Origin: Lindgomyces ingoldianus
Taxonomy: Eukaryota > Ascomycota > Dothideomycetes > Pleosporales > Lindgomycetaceae
Reading direction: 5' to 3'
Length of the DNA: 64,000 nt
NCBI RefSeq assembly: GCF_010093535.1
Contig: NW_022985186.1
Location: 62,001 to 126,000, forward strand
Below, in pieces: positions 1 through 12,200 of this stretch. Within the stretch, counting starts at the first letter, position 1. Each line of letters starts with the position of its first letter. The notes beneath the pieces were generated by a model, which was not told the DNA's origin, searched no databases, and was given only the letters and a program-made list of their open reading frames with translations. Made by a program: the position numbers and the translations under genes.

Positions 1-1891
1 AACCTAAATAAAACAAATTAGATAATTAATTAAATTATTACTAATAAGTATCTAAATAATAAATTTATCTAAGAAACTTTAGACCTGCTCTAAAACAGCG
101 CTAGTTAGTTAAAAAAGGTAACACTAGCTAACTATAAAAACTAAAATAGCAAGCTATATTACTATAACTAACTTATAATTTCTAATTCTAATAAACTAAA
201 AATTAAACTACTCTAAATTGTATATAACTTACCTATTAGAGGACACTTAGGCAGAGAAAAGACTCTTAACCTACTACAGAGAGAGTACTACTAGCCCCGC
301 ATGTTCTATACTGTACGCTAATATGTATTATGTTGCTATACTTGCTGTAAAGTAAAGGCTTTTTAAAAAAGGTATAATAGCTTACTTAAACTACTCCTAA
401 TCTCTAAACAAGCTTAAAAAGACATATTAATTAATTTTATTATAGACTTACTTCTATCTAAAGGGTACATAAATATTATAGTAGTTGTTAATTACTTAAC
501 TAAGTATTAACACCTAATACTATATTTCTCTATAACTGCCCCTAATATAGCCTAGTTATTCTACTAATACATATAAGTTTACTATAGCCTGCCTAACATA
601 ATTATATTAGACAGAGGTACACAGTTTGTCTTAGCCTTCTAAAATAAACTCTATAAACAGCTTTAAATTATTCTCTATCTATCTACAGCTTTTTACCTAG
701 AGACTAATAGCTAGACTAAGAATATAAATGCTGTAATAAAATAAGTTCTATAAGCATATATAAACTACTAGTAAGATAACTAGGTAAAATAGTTAGCTAT
801 AGCATAGTTTAAAGCTAATAACATAACATCTAAATTAACATAAGTATCCTTGTTCTTAGCAAACTATAGATACTACCCCTAAATAAAATTTAAACTACCT
901 ATAAATACCCTCTAACTAACTTATTAATTTATATAAGTAATAGATGTAAATAGACTTATTAATAAAATCTAAAATATATCTAAATATGTTTATAAAAAGC
1001 TTACATAGGCTTAAGCTCTTTAACAAGAGTATGTAAACTAATTCTAAACCCTTGCCCCTGCGTATGCAGCTAGTAAGAAGGTCTAGCTAGACGCTAGAAA
1101 TATCTAAATAAACTAATAATTAAAGAAACTTAATTAGAAGAACTTTAGCCCCTTTACAGTAGCCTATATAGTCTTATTACATGCTTACTAATTAATTCTA
1201 CCTAACAGCATAAAGATACACCCTGTGTTCCACGTATTGTTGCTGCGCTAAGTAGCCTCTAAATTTAACTATCTACTTAGACAGCTAAACCTACTACCTA
1301 AACCTGTTATTATAAATAATAAACTAGAATATATTATAAAAGACATTAAATAAATCTAGTTTAATAAAAAGAAATGTATCTATAAATACTTTATAAAATA
1401 GACTAGATACAACAAACTGTTATAAGAACCTGTAGAAGCCTTATAAGAGAACTCTATAGTAACCTAATTCTACGCCTAATACCTATCTAAACTAAACCTG
1501 TACCCTAATAAAGACAACTTAATGCTAGAACTACTAATGTAAAGGATTCCCTTCTTAATAAGAGGGGGGGTACTGTCATAGTATCCTTCCTAGATCCTAG
1601 ACATAACTGTATTAGACGTGTACTAGAGTATTATTAGTGCACGTCTAACATAAATATAACACAACATAGACATAAACTTAAGCATAAACTGCCTTAACAC
1701 TAACTAAACCTAGAATAGGCTTAATTTATACTTAAAGCGCTTAGACTTCTAAGCTAAGTATTTAATTACTAATTTCCTTCTAAACCTTCTTGTTCCTCAC
1801 ACAACGTCTTGTACCTACCATAATACCTCACGTAGTAATTAAACTAGACCTCTGTGAAGCTCTATAACCTTACTCGTGCACAATCGTGACA
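1..1891 (+). mobile_element. Ty3/Gypsy chromovirus, 3' part (integrase, chromodomain, 3' LTR), RIP-degraded
   Basis: Plus-strand remnant of a Ty3/Gypsy polyprotein whose 5' part lies beyond the left edge. Near 235-360 the frame reads as an integrase zinc-binding region (GHLGREKTLNLLQREYY, then C-x2-C), followed by a degraded integrase core. At about 1320-1480 it reads as a chromodomain (YIIKDI...VEALQENS...FYAQY), which is typical of chromoviruses. Many TAG/TAA codons stand where CAG/CAA is expected, so it is not functional. A G-rich polypurine tract (1561-1573) precedes the 3' LTR at 1574-1891. The same LTR bounds the complete minus-strand copy at 36866-42525. Confidence 0.85.
1574..1891 (+). 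repeat. 3' LTR of Ty3/Gypsy element (318 bp)
   Basis: The LTR begins TGTCA and ends TGACA. It is 318 bp long, exactly the length of both LTRs of the minus-strand element at 36866-42525, which it matches along its whole length. The next five bases (GTTAC) would be the target duplication; the other copy is outside the window. Confidence 0.85.
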
Positions 1892-4426
1892 GTTACTAGC
1901 GTACAGCTACTAACTAGCAGAGCGCTAAACACTGTTAAATGCAACTTATGCGCGCTTTTAAAGATAAAGCAGTAGATTAGCTAGAGAAATAAATATAAAA
2001 TACCTATTAATAGACTATTCTAGCAAGTTGCCTTTAACTTAATAGAGCTCTAGTCTCTATTAATCTATAAAAACATCTATGTAGTCTACTTCTATTATAC
2101 CTAGTTAAAGTATAACTTAGTATTTATTACTTTGTCTAAAGAGAAGGCAGTAATTCTTTTAATTATATAAAAAGTTTATAAACTAGTATTAATTTAATTT
2201 AACATCTTAATAACGCTACTTTAAAGTAATAATAAGGCTGCATTTAGATAAGTAAAAGAAACTCTGCAGAAATTTTATAATAAATAGGGCATTACTCTAG
2301 AACTAGCGCTACTGTATACACTAGAAGCTAATAGAGCAGCTAAACACTTATGCTAGACACTTATTATTTAAGCTTAAAGTCTTACACATATTAGCAAATT
2401 TCTAAAGTCTCTTAGAAACACTATATTTAGTCTTATAAGTTACATGCTTAACTATACACTTATTTAATTACTTAATTAGAAGACACTATTTAAAATGCTA
2501 TATAGTAGAAAACTAGACTGCTCTTACTTTTACTAAATTAGTGTTAAGGCATATGTTCTTATTAAAAGGACTATAAAGTTAGACAAGCTTGCACTATAAG
2601 CTTTTATTAGATATCTATGTAGGTATAACTTCTAAAACATCTATTAAATATAGAATCTAACAAATAACTACGTCTACTAGGTACATAATGTTATGTTTAA
2701 CAACACTTTCTTCTATAAACTAAATAACTACGCATTGTACAAGCTACTATAATAGGTAGTTAGAGACAACATTATTACAGAGACTCTCCTTACCCTAGAT
2801 AATACCTTAAATAATAAGGACTATATTAACTTTACAAAAGAGCTTTTATAGCTTAAAGAGCGTAATAATAGACTTAGTAATTAGCTATAAGAGAAGCGCT
2901 AGCTAGGCTCCCTCTATTATCTACTCTTTTTTAAAATAACCTTAGAAACTATTCTAAAGGTTAACTTAAAAAAGAAAACTAATATTAATTTAGTCTTCTA
3001 AAATAACCTTAGCAACACGCTAAATAATAGCTCTAACAATAAAACCTTATTAGTTATTAAGGTTTATCTGTAAACAGGTAATGTAGCTATAGACTTTAAG
3101 ACTAATAATAATTATATTAAGTAAGCTATAACTAGTGAGCACATATCTTTAATTAATTATAAGCCTTAGGAAATTCTTAAAGGGGCTAACTTTATTCTGC
3201 GCACATAGCTTAAGGAATTTACTAGACTAGGCCCTACTAGAAGCATAGCTAACATTAATAAATTAAACATCTTAAAAGAAGAAAGCAGAATAAGGCGTTA
3301 ACAATACACTACTGCCCTTATGCAAACTACTACTAAAATGTCTAGCTAGTACTACGCCTTTGCATTAAGCTTTATAAAAGACTCTATAAAACCTACTACT
3401 ATTACTTTTAAAGCTCTTTATTAAGATAATCTACTTTTTATGCCTAAAACTTACTATAAAGCACACTACTACTAATTCTTAGACAGCTAGAAGCATGCTA
3501 TAGGGATTAAATTTACAGACCTTTATTAAAAAGAGGCATTTAAGCTAGTCTCTATTACAGAGGCTGCAAATGCTTAAGTAATACCTCTAAAATAAGTATA
3601 TAAGTATAAATTTAACACTAAAGAATTTTTAACTAAATTTAAGGCTTATCTTTATGTATAAGGTAACCTCTAGGTTACTACAGCTAAAACATATGCTGCT
3701 ACTCTAGCAGCACGCGTCTTTAGGGCGCTTGTTGCTATTATAGCCTTGTTTAGCTTACTTACATAATAATATAACGCTATTAATGTGTTTATTAACGCTT
3801 AGCTTCTAACCCTAGCATATTATAAACTGCTACTAGGCTACTGTTACCCTTAGTAACTTCTTTAACTCCTTTAAGCTCTATACAGGCTTAAAGACACACC
3901 TAGGCTCTAGTATCTAGAGCTTACTAAGTTACTTAAAAAGCTTAGCTTTTTTTAAGTCTCTAAAGTTAATTATTTTTTTACTAACAAAAAGCTTTTAGTT
4001 TACTTTTACATTAATAACATTATTATCCTTTGTCTACTAGAGTATAAGAAGCACCTAGACTAATTTAAAATTAAGCTTATAAAGATCTATAAGATCTAAG
4101 CTATAAAGAAACTAAACTAGTTCTTTAGCATCTAAATTAACTGCAACAAGGTTAACTGCACTATATAGCTTAGCTAAAAGTTATATATTAAGCAGCTTAC
4201 TACCTGCTTTAATCTTAATACTAGTTATACACATTTTTAGCTAATTACTTTACTAAATGCATTAGCACTACCTCTGCAGCTTAATTAGATAACTAAAACA
4301 AACATATAAAGAATTATAGCATACTAGCAGCGCGTTAGCTCTATTAGCTATGCTGCTACTACTATTAGACCTAATGTTGCTAAAGTACATTTAAAGCTCT
4401 CTAAATACCTAGTTAACCCCTTAGAT

Positions 4427-4747
4427 TGTCAGATTAAAGCACTGTTTCTGGGCTTCCTGAGATGAATGATGGGTTTGGATATGATGTATGGGATGATTGA
4501 TTGATTGTATTGATTGTGTTGATTTATCGATCCTTTTTCTGCTCTACTCGTGTTGCTCGGCTTTTTGTTTTGCCGATCCGAGTCCCTCGCGCACTTGCCC
4601 TATGCGCGACCAGCTTGCAAAATGCTGCAACATGCTGCAAAATGCTGCAATTTACAGCAACATACTGTTCGAGCTTATTGCTCGTACTATGTAGCAGCTT
4701 TCGTCAAGCGTTCCTCCTGTCTTGACAGTAGGTGCGCAAATCTGACA
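4427..4747. mobile_element. 321-bp MITE with TIR TGTCAGATT and 5-bp TSD
   Basis: The element begins TGTCAGATT and ends AAATCTGACA. It is flanked by the perfect direct repeat TAGAT (4422-4426 and 4748-4752). It splits the Copia RNase H region. Its two arms match, in reverse order, the two ends of the 5-kb element at 26839-31887. It lacks the 4.5-kb insert found there and carries only about four copies of the 10-bp AAAATGCTGC-type repeat (about 4617-4660) that is expanded in the larger copy. Base composition is balanced, unlike its RIPed host. Confidence 0.85.
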
Positions 4748-5491
4748 TAGATAAACACTAAAAGGCTGCTTAGTATATTATTAAGTACCTTTACAGCACT
4801 AAAGACTATGCGCTTTAGTACTTAGAGACCTTTACTTATTTATTCTAGAGACCTGTCTTTTATAGCGCATTAAATGCTGCTTATAGTAATAATAAAACTA
4901 GTTACTGTAGCTTTAACAGCATGCTATTCACACTATTTAGCGCAGCTATTAATTAGAAGGCCTCTTTATAGCACTTAGTTACTAAATTAATAACTAAAGC
5001 AGAGCTTTTAGCTCTCTCTTACGCTGCTAGCTACCTAGAGTAGTAGAAGTAATTCTTTACTAATATAAACTTTAACACTAAGAAAAAGCTTACTTTACTA
5101 TGCAATAATTAACAAACTGTACAAGCTATAGTAAAAGACTTTAAGCTTAATACTAAGCTTAAGCATGTTAACATTCACAACTACTAGCTTTGCTAAGAGG
5201 TACAGGAAAGAAGGATTTGCATACGCTAGATCCCTACTGCAGAAATGCTAGCTAATAGCCTTATAAAGTTTCTACTTTAATAAAAGCATTAAGCATTTAT
5301 TAAATAACTAGGCCTTATCTGCTTAAGTAACGCCCTAAAGGCTTACTTTACTAATATTAGCTTTAAAGCCTAAGCTTACTAACTTCTTTTTTGCTGTTTT
5401 ACACTCTTAAGTGCACTACTATACACCTGCAGTCTATTATTTCTCTTTGTACAGCTTTGCTTTAGTATTCGCTTTGTTAAAGCTAGGGGGG

Positions 5492-5697
5492 TGTGTCGCA
5501 CGTGTCTCACGCGATATCATACCCATGTACTGCACTATTCACTCATTAGGCATAGCTCCTATCTCGTACAGTATATAGTCAGCTCAGAGCTCTATCGAGC
5601 TCCTCAGACCTTACAATACACTCGTTCAATCCACCTTGTTTGGATCTCGCTCCCTTGTCGAGTCGTTTGCCATATGCCCCCTCCTCAGCTCATGCAA
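5492..5697 (+). repeat. Copia 3' LTR (about 206 bp), not RIPed
   Basis: It follows the polypurine tract and starts TGTGTCGCACGTG. The right end is set at about 5697 (CTCAGCTCATGCA) by comparison with the related fragment at 32275-32397. CpG-rich and not mutated, in contrast to the coding region just upstream. The exact ends are uncertain because the 5' LTR is not in the window. Confidence 0.55.
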
Positions 5698-6104
5698 GAG
5701 CCTCGCGTCGATAAAGTCGCGTCGGTCCGAACGGTAAGCCACAAGTGCAAATAGCCGCGACAGTTCGAGGTACAGCGTTTCGTAACCCGGCGACGGTGCA
5801 GCCATGTTGTGGCGACAATAGTAGTAGGGTGGAGGGGGTTTTGCTGACAGTTGTAGTCCGGGCGTGTTTCACCGAGATAACGGAATGATGTATAAAAAGC
5901 AGGCCGGTCTCTCCATCGAATCTCAGTTAGCCGAGCCTTGATTTTGAGTAGGAAAATTACTGGATCCTTGTGCTTCAGATTGCCCCAACAAACCTGGAAC
6001 GACTGCCTGCCTGCAATCTCTTCCCGGCTCAAAAGGTTGAACAAGGATGGTATGTCACCATGTAGCGTCAATAAATCAGATGTTTCAGCCTCCAAACACG
6101 GCAC
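5685..6104 (-). CDS. Possible hypothetical ORF, 139 codons
   Basis: Open minus-strand frame in the GC-balanced island to the right of the Copia LTR. The first 80 residues have a protein-like composition (starts MPCLEAETSDLLTLHGDIPS, then a Lys/Arg-rich segment). The C-terminal third is Arg/Thr-rich and looks like read-through of non-coding sequence; the last codons run into the LTR. I recognise no domain. It could be an exon of a degenerate gene or chance. Confidence 0.2.
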   Translation of the reverse strand: MPCLEAETSDLLTLHGDIPSLFNLLSREEIAGRQSFQVCWGNLKHKDPVIFLLKIKARLTEIRWRDRPAFYTSFRYLGETRPDYNCQQNPLHPTTIVATTWLHRRRVTKRCTSNCRGYLHLWLTVRTDATLSTRGSCMS

Positions 6105-6607
6105 TTAAAACCAATAAAATCCCATGTCAACTACCGTGAGATCCTCCATCCACACTCAAAGTCCTTCCGTATTTGTGCAAAAAAACGAACCCCAATAATT
6201 GACAAAGCAAGTTCCGATGTTTCCCAACCTTTTCATTCTAGGCTACCAAAAATGCAAAAACATACAACAGCAGGTATTCGCTAGTGGTCACCCACCTAAC
6301 TACTAATCGGCCGGTACCAATGTTGTCTATCGAAGATCGAACGGGGTTCAGACTTTTCTGGGTCCTATGGTTGTATGTGTTTGAACATTTCATTATAGAC
6401 ATATATATAGAGGTGCACATTCTGGTAAAATAAAAATATTGTAGAGTAAAAGGCTACTGGTGAGCGATTTCTAGAGATGCAGGGATATAGGAGTCTTGTC
6501 GATCAGATGACGTTCAGGATGGGCTGGTTGCAGTAGACTGCATTGTACAATGCAGGACTGCACTAATGAATAGAAAGGCTGTATAGCAACGTCTGATATC
6601 CAGTCCT
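6105..6607. other. Intergenic, no supported feature
   Basis: GC-balanced sequence between the hypothetical ORF and the stu1 fragment. Short open frames only; no repeat or RNA structure recognised. Confidence 0.5.
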
Positions 6608-7259
6608 AGTTCTTTTTCTTACAACTGGCCCATCCCTTTCCGTATCTCTTTCCTATTGGACTGCTGCGTCGGCGTCTTCGAGGATGGCAAGAAGCAGCGG
6701 GGTGAAGGTTTTGAAGGGCGAGTTCTGGGTGTTGTTCATCTATTGCGCGCATATTAGACACATGTCTCAACTCAAAAGCAGCAAGTATTGACGAACCTTC
6801 ACGACTCATTGCATCGAAGCCTCCTTCGCACGGGGGCTGATGCTCTTCATGGCATGATGGCGCACCAGCCCCCACACCGGCTGATGCGCCAATGGCCAGA
6901 GATCTCCCAGTATCAAAGAGGCGGCGTTGCTGTGATACTCGCGTGCATCGCCCAGCCTGTCGAGTAGTATCGGGAGGGGCTTCGGGAACTGGCCTGGGAT
7001 GATGGCGGCATTCTGCTGTGGCATGCACAGACGGCGGATGAGATGGGTCGGTGTCGAGAAGCCCGTCATTGCGAGAGCGGCAAACTGTGTGGTGCTGATG
7101 GCAAGGCGGATGCATTTGAAGATAGGAGCCTAGCAGTTATGGGGGGGGGCGAAGGTGCTTGATGCTCGACTTGAGCGTGTTAAACGGCTGTAGCTTCTTG
7201 TCGACATTCGTCGACGGCTGCCTCAGCGATGCGGGGAGGGCGGCCATTTGCTCCTCCAT
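6608..7259 (-). pseudogene. stu1: Broken duplicate of the stu1 (CLASP) N-terminus
   Basis: Minus-strand reading gives the first part of Stu1, the fungal CLASP family protein that binds microtubule plus ends and the spindle. From an ATG at 7259-7257 it reads MEEQMAALPASL, then NVDKKLQPFNTLKSSIKHLR, GFSTPTHLIRRL, LLDRLGDAREYHSNAAS, RAKEASMQ, and after an intron at 6740-6796 (GTTCGT...TAG, with a TCTAAT branch-like site) LLLAILEDADAAV. This is the family's order of N-terminal TOG helical repeats. Lesions: a C-run near 7138-7146 shifts the frame; the expected ENCQAPIF reads NC-stop-APIF (CAG to TAG); the conserved MQWVVK reads MQ-stop-VVK (TGG to TGA); homology stops at about 6610. The full gene is about 1,000 residues, so this is a truncated copy. 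Family assignment is from memory of the motifs. Confidence 0.75.
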
Positions 7260-8165
7260 AGTCAACAAGTGTTATTGTGGTGGGATCTGGCGCGCGGGGT
7301 ACATGAGGCTTCTCGTGTGTATGGATGGATGGATGTCTTTATTACGCCCGGCTCTAGCCTAGAGGGCACTAGTAGTTTATTACATAAGCAATTCCTTAGT
7401 AGTGGCATACCTCCTAATAGCCCATACATGTAAAATATCTATCTCTCTGTATTTTCCTAGCGAACTCTCCTATACCTCTTGTATTTAGTAAGTAGCAAGT
7501 ATTCTTAAGGCTCTCTCCTCTAAGTGTTCAGTGTCCCTTTGTCAGCGAATAAAGCAGAACCTGCTAGCGTATGAGTGTTAGTATAGTGTAGGATTATTCT
7601 TAAAGTTGCAAGATCCTAGGAGTTCTGCAATCGCGTGCAGCAGCTGTGCAACAGCGGCGGTGGGCCTTGTTTGTGATAGGTAACAACAGTGTGGGTTTTA
7701 AAAAGGGTTCTAGTTGCTCTAGAACCAGAGTTCTAGGTTGTGGACAGAGAGGACAGGCGACAATTAATGTGGCGAGCCACAGTGGGGCAGCGTAGTTTTT
7801 AGGCTTAATGTTCTGGCTTTTAGAGTAGGGGCTAGTGGTTTAGATGCTGAGGGTTAGAGAGGGTGACATGAGTGTGAGGGGAATGGTGGCGGTGAGGTGT
7901 TTTTGCTGGGGCTGGATGGCGTACTAGCAGCCACACTTGCATATGACCGCTGAGAAGGTATGCGCGATGACGGTGGGTAGCACGGCGATGGGCGTGGCAG
8001 TGGTTGGTGTGGTGACGATGGGCGCGGCGACGGTGGGTGAGGTGGCGATGAGCGTGTCGGCGGACGTGACTCAGACTGCTGAGATGGGGACAGGTTGGAA
8101 GAAGAGGTAGACGGCGGTCCAGCTGTCGGTGTTGTTTGAGGGCTTTAAGGAGTGGCAGCAGGGGC
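7260..8165. other. Intergenic, G-rich, no confident gene
   Basis: Contains a GGAT run (about 7321-7334), a 21-base near-palindrome around 7707-7727 (GGTTCTAG...CTAGAACC), and at about 7930-8070 a G-rich stretch with repeated CGATGGGCG/CGGTGGGT words. On the minus strand that stretch reads as a Thr/Ala/Pro-rich low-complexity peptide that may continue the degenerate ORF at 8166-8615. Confidence 0.4.
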
Positions 8166-8615
8166 AGTGTTAATGTCTTAGTAGCTAAGAAAATCTAGTA
8201 TTGTATCCACTAATAGACAGTCTTGCTTATAGAACTTAAGCAGATCTTTGTTGCTTAGTTTTGCAGCTTTGTAGGGTAACATAATCTCCATTTCGCAGAT
8301 TAAGCAGGTACATATATATTCTTAATCCTTATTCTCTTCTGCGTATATGAAGCCGCATGTTGCTAGCTGCGTTAGGGATGCAGCTACGCATTTCCATGTA
8401 GATGGGAACATGGTGTGACGTGACCGAATTGTTCGGAAGGATTGCGACGCGTTGGACGATGATGGTGAATCGGTTCGGCATGGGTAAGACGGTGACGGTG
8501 AAGCGGTTCGGTGTGTATACGTGTTCGATGGCGGCGGCGAGGTAGGTCGGCTCGATGGAGGTGATGCAAGTGACGATAGAGTCTCAAATATATTCGAATT
8601 TGCTCCTGCTGCCAT
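8166..8615 (-). pseudogene. Degenerate ORF: Ser/Pro/Thr-rich leader plus CGF...CxxC segment
   Basis: From MAAGANSNIFETL the frame runs 97 codons to a TAA, then stays open in the same frame for about 50 more codons (EYICTCLICEMEI...LDFLSY) to the next stop near 8180. The TAA is most simply a mutated CAA. Residues 1-70 are Ser/Pro/Thr-rich. The rest has W-K-C, ATCGF-Y-AEE and C-L-I-C, which recall a BIR-type zinc fold, but the later His/Cys ligands are not convincing. Probably a relic gene or part of a repeat. Function unknown. Confidence 0.3.
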
Positions 8616-9280
8616 TTTGGGCGCTCCCCCGGTTCTCTAGGAGAGAGGGGGGGGGTTTTAGGGTTAGGTACCGGTACTTATCTTGCAACCCCCTCCTATC
8701 TTTCTACATACCAATAGTGAGATGACATCAACTCGCAAATTCCATTTTCGCTCTCGTGTGTATATGTCGACTTGCGGTGTTGTGGTTTGGGCGCCGTAAG
8801 GTACGCTACGCCATCTTGGCAGAACACACGCTTTCGGTTGCCGTGAGACACCACGGATCCACACCCTGCCCCACACATATCACCACCAAAAGGTGGTCAT
8901 CTCTCCACTAGCGGCATTATTGCAACACCGAAGCGCGTCTTTTCAACTTCAGCTTGCAATGCTGCACGTCTCACGAACACGAAAGTGGCGTTCCTTCGCG
9001 CGAGCACATGATGGAGCCTCGCCTGCAACATGCGTGTGGAAGAACCGCAGACAAACCATCCACACAGCAGTCTGCTCGCGATGTCTGAAATACAAATATA
9101 ATACTGATTCCTTGCCTGACTGAGGGGCCTACCTCCTTGTACCCTTGTACCTCTAGAGTACTACCGAGTAGTGACACACAGGGGTGGCTCGACGCCTAAC
9201 TAGGTCCCCCTCGCGATACCATCATCCCTCACTCCCTCACTCAGCATATTGTCATCGCACTCTAACACTCAATCTCCATC
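8616..9280. other. Intergenic, no supported feature
   Basis: GC-balanced. A run of G at 8649-8656 is followed by a single TTAGGG, which is not a telomere array. Only short overlapping open frames; none looks like a gene. Confidence 0.45.
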
Positions 9281-12200
9281 TCAGAAGAAACGTGATCCCA
9301 CCTGTGAAGGAAGGGCTGTCCCTCTGGAAACTCGATTTCCTTCTCTCGACATCGGGACAGCAGAGATGAGATAGAACGCAACTCTTTTGTATCGTCTATC
9401 GCCATCAAACCACTGTATCTGAAAGATTGCACCATATTGTTCAAGATGATCTCGCATACCCTTTCGGGAGTATCGACGCCAAGGTAATCCCCAGATTGGA
9501 TATCGCGTAGCGTATAGATTGGCTAGTGCTCCCCCGCAGTCCCTATGCACCCAGCCTTGCGAGGCGCATGCTCTACAGATTAAACCTTCTTCGAAGCGCA
9601 AGGTAGACGTATTCCAATAGGGTGCGCGGATTACGGTGCTGTAACGAAGCGGATGGCCTTTATCAACTTTCACATTCGGCCACTCTCCAGTACCGGGAAG
9701 CAAACGCAGGGCTTCCAACGGGCCGTACTACGGTCCGTACAAAGTGAACCGTAACGGTCACGTGTTCAGTACGAACGTACTAAGTTTGTGAGCCGCACTG
9801 TACAGTTAATAATGCCCTAGGTACAGTACATAGTACAGATTGTATTACCCTTTTAAGAAGTTTTTATAGCAATTCTAGAGGAGTAGGAGGACTCTAGTAA
9901 GCAGGAGGTCTGCAGGGAGAGCTTCTAGAGCTCTAATTAGCTAAAAGTTTTGTAAGGGCGCTTAAATCTCTTTCTAAAGAGTTTAATCTATCTATCTGCA
10001 GTCTGTTGTCTTAAAAATGCCTATTATAGACTATTTTTTATTATAGAGTTATCTATCTACGCGTTTTACTGCCTTACAGGCCTTATCTAGTTAATTAGAT
10101 CCCTCTGTTGTCTATTTTACACAGTCTTATAAGCTGCAGAAGTTAAAAGCCCTCTACACTGCGTCTTCTGCCTTATCCTGTAATAGTACACTATTTATAG
10201 CTAAAGATTAATTACAGTAGTTCCTAAAAAACTATAATTATAACACTAGCGTTAAGTTTATAATTAATTAGAATAATATATAGCTATTAGACTTAAAACA
10301 AGTGTTGCCTTTAGCATAATTAAGTTACTAAGTAAAAACTAAGACTACTTTATAAAGTAATTATACACTATTAAAGGTGTAAGCTTATAGCGCAGATATA
10401 ACACTTTTAGAGAAGTAGAGTAAGGTAATTTACTTCTAGCTTTACTATTAGTGTTATAAGCAGGGCTCTTAAAGCGCTATAAAAGTAGTAGATAGCTATA
10501 ACTATATTATTTAGCACTTACTAAAAAAGCATAAGGTTAATGTTAATAGAGAGCTTTTACCTAATAGTGTACAGCTACTGCAGCACCTATAAGAGGCAGC
10601 TAGAGGAGCAGCAGGCTTGTTGCAGAGGTTATTTTATATACTATAGCAGAAGAGTTCTCTACGCAGTGCCCTAGTTAACTAGGTTATAGTATAAAATTAG
10701 TTATTTAAAAAAGCTATTTTATTAAAGACTTATAGTTTTATTAGCTAAAATTATATAGATCTTTTTACTGCTTTACTACATTCTGCTACTACGCTCTCTA
10801 AGGATATCTACACTGCACTTATATAGTAAAAGAAGAAGATTTAAATAATACTAATTACTGCGCTATTAAAAATTACGCTAAGTATAGATATATAGTGTTT
10901 TAAAAACTACTTTTTCTTTCTTACAGTAGTAGCTTACTTTGTTAGTATACGCGCATAGGCTACTATTATAAGAACTTTATAACTAACAACAGCTAGATGC
11001 TTTACACACTTAGTAAGACCTTTTAATTAGCTTTAAAAACCTATATAGTAACTATACTAGTAATATGTAAGCCTCTAAGATAGCTACTATTATTAATAAG
11101 TATAATATTACATTAAAATTTAGCTGCTTTATTAAAAATAACATGTTAAATAATAATAATAAGCTTATTTAAAGCCTTAATAAGAAGCTTAACCTGCTGG
11201 ATAAGCTTAATAGACAGCACTAAATCTGCTGTGCTGCTTATATAATCTAGGTAGTTATTAAAGCTATTATATATAGTAAAAGTGTTATAAAATTTAAGTA
11301 GAAGCTTACTAAAGCTACTTTATGTAATTAATTTAAGCTATATAAAAAGTGTAGAGTTATTAGATAACTCTATAACTTTATAAATAGTGTGCTAGCATTA
11401 TATAAGTGTATAAGGCTTTTTAAAACTCTCTAAATTAACATTATAAAGGAAGACTTAATTTAGTAGTTTAGTATACTTAATCTACTGCGCAATAGCAGAG
11501 TACGCTAGCACTTAGTTTACTTTATACTATTATACTATTATAAGCTTAGAGAGGCTATTAGTTGCTTCTAACAGTAATAAAAAGGCTTTTTTAATGCTAA
11601 TAAAAAGACTTAATAAGCTAGCTTTAATGCCTAAGTAGATCTTATTACTAAAGATAATTAAGATAAGATTAAGCGCTTTAAGAACTTTTTAGAAAAGTTT
11701 TATTAAATAATAAAAAGACTTAAAGGCTAGAGCTTATCTAGCTTACTATAAAAGACTATAATAAAGCTTTAGTGCCTCTAAATCTACTTTAATTAAATAA
11801 AAGTAATTACTACTAATAAGCTAAGTAACTTATACTTTAAAAATGCTATTAAGTTTAGCTATTAAAAGCTTACTACTTACTAGAGTAAACTAATTTTTAA
11901 TTTACTAGTCTTATACTATATAGTTACTACTATTCTTAACTCTTAATTACGCTTACTTTAGTTTTAAGATTACTAGCAGCATTATAAAAGCTAGGTAGAT
12001 AAGGTAACTAGGTTAATAAAAATAATTTTTAACTAGTATTTAAATGCTAAGAATAAGCATAAAGTTAAGAATAAGCTATTATCTTCTAGGTGTTGTAAGC
12101 TGCTAGGTAGCAACTATTATAATAATAATTATAAGGCTTACTTTTTTATTAACCTTTTTTATAACAAATTAGCGCTTACATAAGTGTAAAAAAGTGTTAA

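Larger units (their letters stand above)
1892..5697 (+). mobile_element. Ty1/Copia element, 5'-truncated, RIP-degraded
   Basis: Plus-strand Copia polyprotein remnant. At about 2000-2530 it reads as an integrase core (EANRAAKHL where the family has EANG-AE-R; then KTPFKMLYSRK). At about 3150-4420 it reads as reverse transcriptase, including LYRLKDTPRL (family LYGLKQSPRLW) and YFYINNIIIL (family YVDDxxL). RNase H remnants follow at 4753-5110. Nearly all CAG/CAA are TAG/TAA, so it is inactive. Its 5' part is missing at the Gypsy LTR boundary (1891/1892), consistent with Gypsy having inserted into it. A MITE interrupts RNase H at 4427-4747. A purine tract at about 5480-5491 precedes the 3' LTR. 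Confidence 0.8.

Noticed and set aside
6606..7115. 169-codon minus-strand ORF
   Set aside because: Shadow frame over the stu1 pseudogene; the conserved residues are in another frame.
8640..8665. TTAGGG next to a G-run, possible interstitial telomere
   Set aside because: Only one unit is present.
9707..9720. Reading EALRLLPG as native F-box coding sequence with a 5-bp duplication
   Set aside because: The GAAGCCCTG word belongs to the hAT TIR; the 8-bp AGCAAACG duplication outside it explains both junctions and restores the frame.
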